Position numbers and translations under genes: made by a program. A stretch of 64,000 bases of DNA from Apoderus coryli (taxonomy: Eukaryota > Arthropoda > Insecta > Coleoptera > Attelabidae), in the NCBI GenBank assembly GCA_911728435.2, contig OU452213.1, positions 9,837,834 through 9,901,833 on the forward strand, read 5' to 3'. The notes under the pieces were generated by a model. It ran no database searches, had not been told where the DNA came from, and was given only the letters and a program-made list of their open reading frames with translations. Positions 53,793-63,610 of the stretch are shown in pieces. How positions within the stretch are numbered: position 1 is the first letter of the stretch; every line of letters starts with the position of its first letter.

Positions 53793-55638
53793 GGGGAGAC
53801 CGGGGTTGGTTGTTACAATTTTTAAAGAATATATTTGTGGGCCTAATGAAAAGTTACAATGTTCTTTTCAAATTACGTATACGAAGCATATATGACTTTA
53901 ATATAAGTTAGTATATTTAAATTTGCATAAAACTTTATATTTTCTGTAAAAAATTATATATAAATATCCTATGCAAACTGTATCAAGTTACCCCACCTCG
54001 GGGCAAGTTGTTACTTTATTGGGGCAGGTTGTTACTAAAGGCAATTCAGTGTAGTTTGTCTAATTTTGTTTTATTAAACCATAAACAATTTTAACAAAAT
54101 ACTCAAAAAAAAATAACCCTCTCTGTAAACTTCACATTAAAAGAAAAACACACATTATAAATACAAAATATCGCTGTCTATCTCCAAGTAAAATATTAGT
54201 CGGAATCGCAGTGTACACATGTAAATAATTCACATCCATCGCTACAGAGCTCATGCGCCCACCCTTTACACTGAATACACTGAACCCATTTTTCTTTGGA
54301 TTTTGAGTTACTGAATGCCTCACAACAGATCAGATTCTGCATTTTCATCATCACTTTCTTCGAAAACTTGCCTTTTTACCTTACGCTTTCCTTTTTTGTC
54401 AATTTTTTGTTTTCGCAATTTTTCTTGCCTTTCTAGCTCCTCCTTCTCTGGTGTATCTGTTAGGATTGCTGTGTGTCTTCGTTTCCTATTTCGTTGGGTA
54501 TTATTTCGTGGCGCAGCTTTCGGCAGTGGACGTATCCAAAGGAAATACGTCTAACAAACTTTTGCTTAGAAGTAGATGCATTGGATGTACATGGTTGCAC
54601 ATCGTCCATGTTTTCATTATTGTTATAACTTATTGATTCTAAAAGAATGTTTTGTAGGATAGCTGAGGAATTCGAGGAAGTTTCTACTTCTGACTGGTTT
54701 TCCAGGTAGTGTGTGACTTCAACATCCAGTTGAGGTTCTTCTTGACGTTCCATATTGGGTAGTGGCCTGTCGGTAACAGACGATGGTAGGAAATCATAAT
54801 CTGTAAAAATGTCCCTGTTAAAAGGGAATATCCCTGTGACAGCAAATCCAGACATTATATTTTTAGGCGTTACAGCTAACGGAAGTGCGTCACTAACTAT
54901 TGACGGAATATTATAAATAGTCACAGTTACTCCGGGATGTGATTTCATCCAACAATCCATCTGACTATTTATAAAATGTTTAAGGGGCCCAAATACGGTC
55001 CTATCCAAGGGTTGTAAGCGGTGGGAGCAATGAGGAGGCAACGTTAAAAGCACAATTCCGTTGTCTTTAGAAAAGTCAATCGCATCCACCGATAGATGAG
55101 AGTCGTGGTTATCCAATATGAGCAATATTGGCCTTTCTTTTGAGCACCTTACGTACTTTACAAAGTGCTTAATATACACCAAAAACTCAATTTTCGTCAT
55201 CCAGCCAGATGGGTTACTTGTTCCTATGCAGCCTGGTGGTCCGTCGGAAACAAAATGCTCCTTGTAATTTTTCCGTGGAAAGATAAACATTGGTGGAATG
55301 GAATTACCACTTGCGTTAACTGCTACACACACTGTCACCAGAGTTCCTCTTTCCCCCGAGGTTACTGCCCCCACTTGCTTTGTTCCTCTAGAAGCTATGA
55401 TTTTTGTCGGCCTTTGAACGGTCGTGACACCCGTCTCGTACAAATTATAAACATCGTTGGCACCAAAGTTGTGTCTGCCAAGGACATCGGAAAGCTTTTC
55501 AAAGAACAAGCTTACGTTGTGCCGATTAAAACTTGTGGCACGTCCTAAACTAGTGGCTTGTGGCGTGCGTATCGATAATTCATGGTGTCGTTTTAAAAAC
55601 CTCGTAAGCCAATCAGATGACGCGGATTCGGTCTCCCC
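53793..55638 (-). mobile_element. Pogo/Tigger-type DNA transposon
   Basis: The ends are GGGGAGACCG and its inverse CGGTCTCCCC, each beside TA (53,791-53,792 and 55,639-55,640). Subterminal copies of GGGGYNNGTTGTTAC occur near 53,805, 54,000 and 54,025. The internal gene encodes a pogo-like DDE transposase lacking its N-terminal DNA-binding domain. The right TIR runs directly into transposase coding, so the 5' part of the original element is deleted. Confidence 0.8.
54460..55625 (-). pseudogene. Pogo/Tigger DDE transposase, N-truncated and catalytically altered
   Basis: The minus-strand frame is open from the right TIR (about 55,625) to 54,460, roughly 388 codons. [18 protein letters not shown] near the start belongs to the end of the CENP-B-type DNA-binding region. 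The catalytic core follows: [13 protein letters not shown], with Y where the first catalytic aspartate of the NLDETG motif is expected, then [11 protein letters not shown] (second Asp) and [17 protein letters not shown] (third Asp). The C-terminal 120 residues are hydrophilic. The long open frame indicates recent activity, but the missing first Asp and N-terminus mean this copy cannot encode an active transposase. Confidence 0.85.
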
Positions 55639-55640
55639 TA

Positions 55641-56160
55641 CAGGTGTTCAAAAAACCCCATACAATAATTTTTTTATAACGCTCTTGATTTATTTCTAGT
55701 GTTTTTTGGTTTTACTTTAGTTCTTTGACCTTATTATAAATATTTTTATTTCTTGTATTTTATTTTTATATAGATAAATTAACTCCTGTATAAAATGTGT
55801 CATTTACAGATGACTGTTTTGTCATTTTGACAGCGATAAAAAAGGTGCATCGTTTTTTATCACCGATAAAAACATCTGTTTCTCTTAAGCGTCTACATCT
55901 AGTATGCTTACGTCCCTTTAATGTCTGCCCTGTCAGTTATTTAAGTATATTGTTGATAATTGATACTGAAACATTACAACATACAACACCAAACCAAACA
56001 ATTTATAACAATTGTGTATTTAATAATTGCTCATTTAAATAATTTAAGTGTATCAATAAAGATAATTATTGTTCTTGTTCATTCACATATTGGGTCGTTA
56101 ATTTATCTTGCCAAAAAACACTCGAGCTAAGCTAAGGATAATTTTTTTTTAACTCAAAAT
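55641..56160. other. Unassigned AT-rich DNA
   Basis: A small dyad, GCGATAAAAAAGGTGCATCG with TTTTTTATCACC, lies near 55,834-55,865. No coding signal is recognised. Confidence 0.4.
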
Positions 56161-56271
56161 TTTTCCATCAGTAATTTTGCTCGAAAAACTGCCATTTGAC
56201 AAAATCACTCGACCTTCGGTCTCGCGATTTTGTCATGTCAGTTTTTCTCGCAAATTTACTGATTGGCAAAA
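56161..56271. repeat. 111-bp hairpin with GACCTTCGGTC tip
   Basis: CATCAGTAATTTTGCTCG, AAAAACTG and TTTGACAAAATC on the left are mirrored by GATTTTGTCA, CAGTTTTT and CTCGCAAATTTACTGAT on the right. The tip is CACTCGACCTTCGGTCTCGC, which itself contains the dyad GACC...GGTC. Confidence 0.85.
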
Positions 56272-57536
56272 TTATTTCGTTATAAAAAGAAATTTATCCG
56301 ATAAAAAAAAAGCTCTTGTGTTTTTACTGTTGATAAATAGTAGTGTATGTAGATTTTAAATCTTTGACGAAAACATTTCGTGATCTGACATATTCTATAT
56401 TGTTATGTACAACATCAAATGAACTCCACTATACATTCTTGAAGCGATCTCGATATTTCAACCTGCGGAAAAGTTTTGGGCTGACACAACCAATTTTTTT
56501 TATCGTGTTGGTAGTAAATTTGGTATATTTTATGGCAGATAAAAAGTCAACTGTATATTCTAAACACTACTACCTATATGAGATTTACTAGATTTTGCTA
56601 TAAGCATAGCGAGATATTGTAAGACGTCCGCAAAGCATTCCCTTCCAATTGATACGAGATTTCTGTCTTTACAATGTAGAATTCCTTAATTCTTCAGGAC
56701 TAATGCGTGACCACCCTGTATTTTAACAATCAAACATTTTTCAAATAAAACATTAAAATTTCGCCATAATAACTTGTCTCGTAATATACTGCAAAGAAGA
56801 ATATATAGAGCGGTTATTTATTGAATTTTTTGACACAAGTGTATAGAGCGGAGTTCCGTGTCAACTTGTAGATATGATTTATGGTTTGCTGGAGAGGTTT
56901 ATGGGTCTATAATTTTCAGTACATATAATGTAATATTAAGAAATATACAGTGAGAACCAAAAATCACGCATACATTCGATAAAATTTAAACGCATTTTTT
57001 TTTCTTGAGGAAACTGTTGTACATTGACAGAATGCCCTCATCAGCTGACTCGATTTTGTAGAACTTGTATACAAGGTCTCCTATGGAGATGACCCATTAA
57101 AATATTTCAGAGACTAACTTGAATTGAATTTCGCAAATTTCGGTATCTGTACTGTCTAATATTATTTTCAAATCAGATCAGCATAGGTACTGTACTTGTT
57201 TTATCTCCTATGCCAAAAATCTCACCTTCTCACTAGTTCTAGTTCTTATCACGGAGTCCAGAAGACTAAAACGGAAATTTACTATTGGTAGAACAATTTT
57301 AAGGAGTATTTTATAGAACTCTTAGTAAAATAATTATAAACTGCATTCTCGATGCGTATACACTTTACTATACAGGATGACATAGAAAAAAGTACATTGC
57401 ATAGTGCCACACAATAGAGGACACTAAAATAAGAAAAAAAGTTCCCATGAACACGGGTACGCAATGCCTTCGGTTAAAAGTTACGGGGTGTTGTATTTTA
57501 ATTTTTATTTTGGGTTTTTTTTTTTAATATCTTTAG
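56272..57536. other. Unassigned region
   Basis: It contains short AT-rich open frames with no recognisable domain. GTGACCACCCTGTATTTTAA near 56,708 and TTACGGGGTGTTGTATTTTA near 57,480 face each other and look like Tc1/mariner-type ends, so a decayed element may lie between them. I could not verify it. Confidence 0.35.
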
Positions 57537-57579
57537 CCAGAGACGCAAGAAATGGTTTATCAATTTCTTGCGTCTCTGG
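57537..57579. repeat. Perfect 17-bp stem hairpin
   Basis: CCAGAGACGCAAGAAAT is followed after a 9-base loop by its exact complement. Confidence 0.95.
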
Positions 57580-57609
57580 CCAGAGATATGATAAGATGGA
57601 TGTGGCATA

Positions 57610-57729
57610 CAGGGGTTTTTTATGATGCTAAATTCAAATATAATCTTAGTTTTGTGATTACTGATAGAGGGCGCTACATACAGGGTTCCATCTCTATTGA
57701 ATCAGTCGTAATTTTTTTGCTATACCCTG
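57610..57729. mobile_element. 120-bp MITE-like element with TA flanks
   Basis: CAGGGG and ACCCTG form inverted ends, each beside TA within ATACAGGG/CCCTGTAT. The size and ends are like those of mariner-derived MITEs. An internal CATACAGGGTT near 57,677 may be an additional end. Confidence 0.5.
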
Positions 57730-57970
57730 TATGTCATTTTCGACTGAAAAAAAAATTGTTAGCCCATTTTTTATTCTTAAGAGAGGTATACCTTGTCCAA
57801 GTCGCTAGAAGCAATGGTTCCAGTACAAATGCATCTACAAGCCGACAATGCACGCAAATTATTCAAAAAGCGCCAAAGTAACCTTTGCAAAAACAATGAT
57901 AAATACTTCAACAATTACATTTTAATGGTATGATGAAAAATATGATTAATTAAAACAAAACATTAAGTTT

Positions 57971-58569
57971 TTAGAAGATGTTTAGAAATTGTTGCCCTTG
58001 TACTTCAATACATTTTTCCATTCTCCTTCTTAATGATTGACGGCATCTTTGAAATATTCCTGAGTTATTACGAAATCTATCTGCCGATTCCATAATTCTG
58101 ATCCATAATTGTTCTTCATTATGTATTTCTACTGCATAAACTTCATTTTTCATAAATCCCCAAAATGAAAAAGCGAGGGGATTAAGGTCGGGACTACGAC
58201 CAATCCACGTATTTCCAAATCTCCTGTCCAAATATTCCCTTGCCATTCGAGAAAAGTGAGCTGGCGCTCCATCATGCATGTCATACATTCTTCCAATAAT
58301 GGCCAATGGGACATTCTCTAATAATGTGTTTAAGTCATTGTCCAAGAAATTTCGATACGGTACACATGTCAATCGATTGGGCAATCGAAATGGGCCAATT
58401 AAGTAATTGTCGATTATACCTGCCGACACATTAATAGAAAACCCATATTGGTGACTTCGAATTACAGTTTGATGAGGATTTTCATGACTCCAATGGTGCA
58501 TGTTATGCATGAGAATACCATTACGACTAAAACCAGCTTCGTCAGTAAACAAAATTGATGAAATAATGT
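57971..58569 (-). pseudogene. Mariner-family transposase C-terminal part, N-terminus replaced by another element
   Basis: The minus-strand frame from the boundary at 58,569 down to 57,971 encodes the DDE core: ILFTDEAGFSRNGI (first Asp), GRMYDMHDGAPAHFS (second Asp), SPDLNPLAFSFWGFMKNEVY and a basic C-terminal tail. In related mariner/IS630 proteins the third acidic residue occupies the position of A in PLAFSFW, so the triad appears broken. Upstream coding is replaced at 58,570 by the 650-bp-type hairpin element. The frame continues about 30 codons into that element and these are not transposase residues. Confidence 0.85.
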
Positions 58570-59198
58570 TTTTTGTACGACCGACCTTTTTTGATTGTTT
58601 ACCGTGTCTGTCTTTATGACAGTAAGTGACATTTACTGGCTGACAACCCAAACACGACGGTAAGTAATTCACTTACCGTTCAGAGAACGGTAAGTAAATT
58701 CACGACGGTATATCATTGCGCATTTATGCTGACGTCATTATTTTGATTTTTAAATTGTATATTAAATGGCAATAGGTATGAACTTTTATAAGCATTTTCA
58801 TACCGTTCTTTGGAATTATAGCGGCTATTCCAACATTCCATGCTTCATCAAGAGATTCACATTCAAAGTCACTCATTTTCAATAATAATACTTATTTAAA
58901 TAAGTTTTGACAAATACATGACATAAAAAATACGATAACAATCATAACAATAACAATTAGTTCCATGACAACGTTCAACTGCAACTTTGTAGAGGGTATT
59001 CAGCTAACCTGAATTTGTATTTAATCGAAAATATTAATTATTAACAATAATAAAATTGCAATTTCAGCTATTTCGATCGTACAAAAAATAGTATAAGCAT
59101 CTCAAACAGTAAGTAGTTTACCGATCTCCTCCAATTTTGGCCAAACATTGTCGTCGGTCGGTAAACTACACTTACTGTTCTCAATACTTAATATACTA
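58570..59198. mobile_element. 650-bp-type hairpin element, copy 2 (629 bp)
   Basis: Matches 46,340-46,989 almost base for base, from TTTTTGTACGACCGACC to ACTTAATATACTA, with about a dozen substitutions. It lacks exactly 21 bases, the inner hairpin with the GAGCGAAGCGA tip. The flanking bases do not form a clear duplication, and transposase coding does not resume on the right. The locus was therefore rearranged or the element inserted at an existing boundary. Confidence 0.85.
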
Positions 59199-59204
59199 TT
59201 GTCG

Positions 59205-59345
59205 AATAACGAAACATTAGTTAAATACTTCAAAAAAATGTGTATCAAACGTATTTAAGTATATATATTTAACGGTGAAATCAAACGTTTCTAAAATACG
59301 TTAATAATATGATTACACAAACGTTAATTATTAGCTTTTTAAAAA
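59205..59345. repeat. AACGTT-rich repeat, copy A
   Basis: CGAATAACGAAACATTAG through GATTACACAAACGTTAATTATT matches 63,017-63,160 with modest divergence. Its core carries several ACGTT motifs. Confidence 0.7.
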
Positions 59346-59506
59346 CGACAAATACATTTACATTTTTTTGGTCTAAAAACACTTTTAGAGACAAGTAATA
59401 CCTATCTATAAAACAATAACAAATATATACAGAAGTTGAATTAGAATTTGTCAGAAAATATCACAGAAATATGTTGGGATTGAACGGTTTAGAGCAAAAC
59501 AAACTG

Positions 59507-61591
59507 AACATTGTGACGTGAGTGTATTGGGTGATTCCATATTCCAACACTCCTCCTCACGAACGTCACTGTGGATGAAGTCCTAACAGCGAACTTAAAT
59601 ACTTATGTTTCGGTCCAGATAGAGCTTTAGTAAATATATCAGCTTCCATATCTTCGGTTCTCCGATACATAATTTCTATACTACCACTTTCAACAGTTTC
59701 TCGGATAAAATGTTGTCTTATATCGATGTGTTTGGATTTTGAATTAACTGTTGGATTAACAGCTAATATTTTTGCAGCTTGATTATCGTTATAGATAATA
59801 ATCTTTTCTTGATTAATACCCAAATCATTCGCTAATTTTTTCAGATGAAGAGCTTCTTTTGCAGAATCAGTTAATGCATATTCACTTTCTGCGGTTGAGA
59901 GTGCGACTGTTCGTTGCTTTCGTGCTTCCCAACTAATTGCTGCGTTCGCATACTTAAATACATAGCCAGTATATGATCTTCTGTCGATTGTACAATTTGC
60001 CCAATCCGCATCAGTTAAGCCATAAATTTCATCATTACATCTTGAATAATATAAACTAATATCTTTTGTTCCTTGTAAATATCGAAGAACTCTTTTTGCA
60101 GCAATCCAATGTTCACTACCGTAACATGAATTAAATTGACTTAAATAGCTAACAGCAAAACTTATATCCGGCCTGGTCCCTACAGACAAATACATGAGTG
60201 CACCAATTAAATTTTGATATGGTAAATCTTGCCCACTATTTGAATTTCTTGTTAATTTTATTCCAGGTATAATTGGTGTACTTGCTATTTTAAAATTTGT
60301 CATATTGAATTTTTCTAAAATTTCGTCAATGTACTTTCGCTGATTTATTGAAATTCCATTACTTTCCTTTTTGAATTCTACTCCTAAACAATATTTAATT
60401 TCGCCCAAGTCTCGCATTTTGAATGTTGATGTTAATTTTTCTTTAATATCTCGAATTGCATTCATAGATTTCGAAGCAATTAATATATCATCAACATATA
60501 CAGCGAGTATTATTTTTGCTCCTCCTTTCGTATATAAGTACATACAAGGATCTGCTGTTGAAGATTTAAAACCTACTTTTTTTAAAGTTTCGTCAAGCTT
60601 CTTGTACCATTGGCGTCCAGCTTGTTTTAGCCCATATAACGCTTTCTTTAATAAACATGCTTTCTCATTTCTCCCTCTTTTTATATCTTCTAACATTTTT
60701 CTTGTTTTTTCGAACAATTCTTTGTCTTCATTTTTACTCTCTTCTAACAGAATTTCATGTAAATAATTTTCTAATTTATAAGGTATTTCCATAAATATTT
60801 CTTCTTCTAATTCTCCATTTAAATATGCTGTCGTTACGTCCATTTGATGAATTTTCATGTCTTCTTCAACAGACATTGCAACTAAAAATCTAATCGAACT
60901 AAGTTTTACAACAGGTGCAAATGTTTCCGTGAAATCAATGTTTGGTTTCTGGGCAAAACCTCGAGCTACTAATCTAGCTTTCTTTCGTTCGATACTTCCA
61001 TCAGCTGCTAATTTATTCTTTAAAACCATTCTACAGCCTATTGGTTTTTTATTCTTATTTTTATTAACAATAATCCAGGTATATGTGCTTTAATTTTTTC
61101 TTTTATTGCTTCCTGCCATTCTGCGGAATTTTCTTCATCAGAAAAACATATGTTTGAGAATTCTGCACACAAATAAGACATATCGTAATCTTCTGTCCAA
61201 ATTGGAGCTTTTCTGATACGATTAGGTCTGCTTTCTTCAACATTGATGTTTTCAATTTCTTCGTTTATAATTTAATTTTCTTCGAATTCTTCATCGCTTT
61301 GATTAATTTCTTCATAGTGTTGTATATTACTTTGATCAACTGTTTTAGAAGTTGAAGGTAAAAATACAATTTTATCATTATTTTCTATATTTGAATTCGA
61401 TATCAGCAAGAGCAGCAGATACTTGTTTATGGATACTTTATAATATATATACAACTATAAAATTAGATATTAACTTCTATTAACGAAAACTATACAAAAA
61501 CTAACTGACAATATATTAATTAATTTGACAATCTATTATTGGATTTGTAACATTGTGACGTGAGTGTATTGGGTGATTCCATATTCCAACA
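59507..61591 (-). mobile_element. Deleted Ty1/copia element with LTR heads
   Basis: An identical 43-bp sequence, from AACATTGTGACGTGAGTG to ATTCCAACA, ends at 59,549 and again at 61,591. Read on the minus strand it starts TGTTGGAATATGG, an LTR-like TG end. A polypurine-like GAGGAGGAG abuts the left copy. The interior holds only the RT-RNase H half of a copia pol. Gag, protease and integrase are missing. The sequence beyond the 43 bp differs at the two ends, so at least one LTR is replaced or truncated. Confidence 0.65.
59566..61029 (-). pseudogene. Copia RT-RNase H (487 aa), 5' part of pol deleted
   Basis: KKARLVARGFAQK, the usual copia RT entry, is followed by AYLNGELEEEIFME, LYGLKQAGRQWY and the catalytic AVYVDDILIASK near residue 178. 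RNase H has LTDADWANCTIDRRSY and LSTAESEYALTD. All key residues are present and there is no stop in this frame. Upstream (61,030 to about 61,400) the acidic linker between integrase and RT can be read in other frames, with RIRKAPIWTEDYDM and EEINQSDEEFEEN, broken by a stop and a frameshift. It then meets LTR-like sequence directly. It is a different copia family from 9,798-14,117. Confidence 0.85.
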
Positions 61592-62630
61592 CTCTCTCAT
61601 CTTCATATAGACCCTTAATTGACTATTCGCTCTAAATCTATTATTTTTAGCATATCTCCAATTGTTCTCGAGTTAATTTATATTAAAAAAATAATATGTT
61701 TTCTTAGATTGTAAGTTCTAAATTATCTACCTAATATGAAAATTAAATAAAAGAAAACATTTGGGTGTTTTTGGTGATTTTTAATATTAAATATTCTGGC
61801 CAAAATTATACGAAACTTACGTTGGCTTTCTGCCGCCGAAACTTACGTTGTATCGACAATTTTGTAATTTCTTTTTGACAATATTTTATATTAAAATATT
61901 GAATAACACAAAAAACAAACGGATTTTTATTTATTTATGTTTTTAATATATTTAGAACCAACAATCCAACTTTTTGGTTTAATGCTTTAGGATAATGGAG
62001 ACATAGTTTTAGCATCGAACCTTGTCCGTTATTTTATTAGGATAAAAACACTTTACATTTTTTGTTCACTAGTGTAAAATGTAAGATAACAAATTGTCTA
62101 TAAATATGTAATTTATTCTAAACGTAGGAACATTTTTATAATAACAAAAAGTTAAATTAAGGAACAAATCATTCTTTCATATATTAAGGAGAATAAAATA
62201 TAGAATTATGCTTAAATTTGACTCCTTCTTAACCGGAATTTTAATTAAACGATAATATTTTTTTTTAATCAACGGGATATATTCAGAGGTCTACTTATCG
62301 AATCAGTTATCTCAAATTTTCTTACTAAATCAACTGCAATTAGTGGCTTGTATTTTTACCAGGGTGTCTAGCAGTGAAAAGTGCTTCTGTCCTACAAGCA
62401 CAAGGATTTTCACTTCCCTAAAAGCAGATTATCTCTGTTCACACACAATATTTAACCAACAATGATTTTGAAGTCCCCCTCAAGAGCAAAATCGATGAGT
62501 TTTTGCCGAAAATCGAGTCTCCTTCTGATAACAAATTATTCTGGGTGGGTAGTTTTAAAAGGAAAGCTCTATATGTATATTTTTTAAATAAAGGCATTTA
62601 TTATTATTTCGTAAGCAACATTTAAGCAGG
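61592..62630. other. Unassigned AT-rich DNA including a dispersed repeat copy
   Basis: The part at about 61,745-61,990, with GCCGAAACTTACGTTGTATCG and AACCAACAATCCAAC, matches 63,345-63,610. The remainder shows no gene. Confidence 0.5.
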
Positions 62631-62639
62631 GACATGTAG

Positions 62640-62935
62640 GCAGTACTTTTTTATACAATGCAGGAACTGAAAAAATTATTGCGAATCTTGGGCCTGAATT
62701 TATTCTAGTGGACGATAATCCAAGACCAGACAGTTCTCCTCATGTTCTAGATTTTTTGGAGGCAAATAACATTAACTTGGGAAGAGGCCCTCGAGCAAAA
62801 TCTCCTGGCGTATCTATGATTAGAGTTTATGGTTCATCATTAATTTTATTCAAACATAGATTTTTGATATACCCTGCAGCGAGGAACTTATTGAGCGAAC
62901 CCGGTAAACACACATACGTTTATTTAGCGTTTATC
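62640..62935 (+). pseudogene. Tc1/Tc3-like transposase remnant
   Basis: The plus strand reads EFILVDDNPRPDSSPHVLDF and LEANNINLGRGPRAKSPGVS. This corresponds to the second catalytic block (DNARPH) and the WPARSPDLNP block of Tc-type transposases. Here the conserved histidine after DNxRP is D, and the SPDLNP motif has become SPGVSM, so the catalytic residue is lost. The first third of the protein is absent. No TIRs were found around it. Confidence 0.6.
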
Positions 62936-63016
62936 ATTACAAAACACCTTTCCAGAAAAAGGTACATTAGATACGTACATTTGACTTCGATATGTCGCAC
63001 TTTTTCACGTTGCAGA

Positions 63017-63240
63017 ACACGAATAACGAAACGTTAGTTAAATGCTTTAAAAAACGTGTATTGAACGATTTATGTATATATAGTCAACTGTGAAATCAAA
63101 CGTTATTTATACGTTAATAATAGGATTACACAAACGTTAATTATTAGCTTTAAAAAAACGTTCGTGTAATCGTATTAATTACGCATTTTAGAAACATTTA
63201 AATAACGTTTGATTTCACGTTATTTAAAGTTGCTTTTATA
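63017..63240. repeat. AACGTT-rich repeat, copy B, with 129-bp hairpin
   Basis: The first 140 bp match 59,205-59,345. At 63,090 GTGAAATCAAACGTTATTTA is mirrored at the right by TAAATAACGTTTGATTTCAC ending at 63,218. Inner segments GATTACACAAACGTT and AACGTTCGTGTAATC are also inverted. Confidence 0.8.
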
Positions 63241-63344
63241 TATTTTTGTAACGTGAAATATACGTTGATAAAATGTATGGAATAAATCAATAAAACTACC
63301 AGATTTCCATTGTTGAGTTGACACAAAAGTTTGAAGAAAAAATA

Positions 63345-63610
63345 ATGCCCTTTTTGTTGGGTGTTTTTTAATATTAAATATTGTGGTCAAATATAATTTT
63401 GTAAGTTATAACTTACAAAATTATACGATACAATAATGCACGTTTCGGCGAACTATGCCGCTTTCTGTCGCCGAAACTTATGTTGTATCGAATAATTTTT
63501 GTAATTTCTTTTTGACAATATTTTATATAAAAATATTGAATAACACAAAAAAAAAAACAAAAACAAACGGATTTGTGCATATTTACAACCAACAATCCAA
63601 CTTTTTTGTT
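63345..63610. repeat. Dispersed repeat with hairpin, partner of 61,745-61,990
   Basis: Shares CTTTTTGACAATATTTTATA, GAATAACACAAAAAA and AACCAACAATCCAAC with the earlier copy. At 63,411-63,506 it has a hairpin: ACAAAATTATACGATACAAT and GTTTCGGCG on the left pair with CGCCGAAAC and TGTATCGAATAATTTTTGT on the right. The earlier copy keeps only part of it. Confidence 0.7.
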
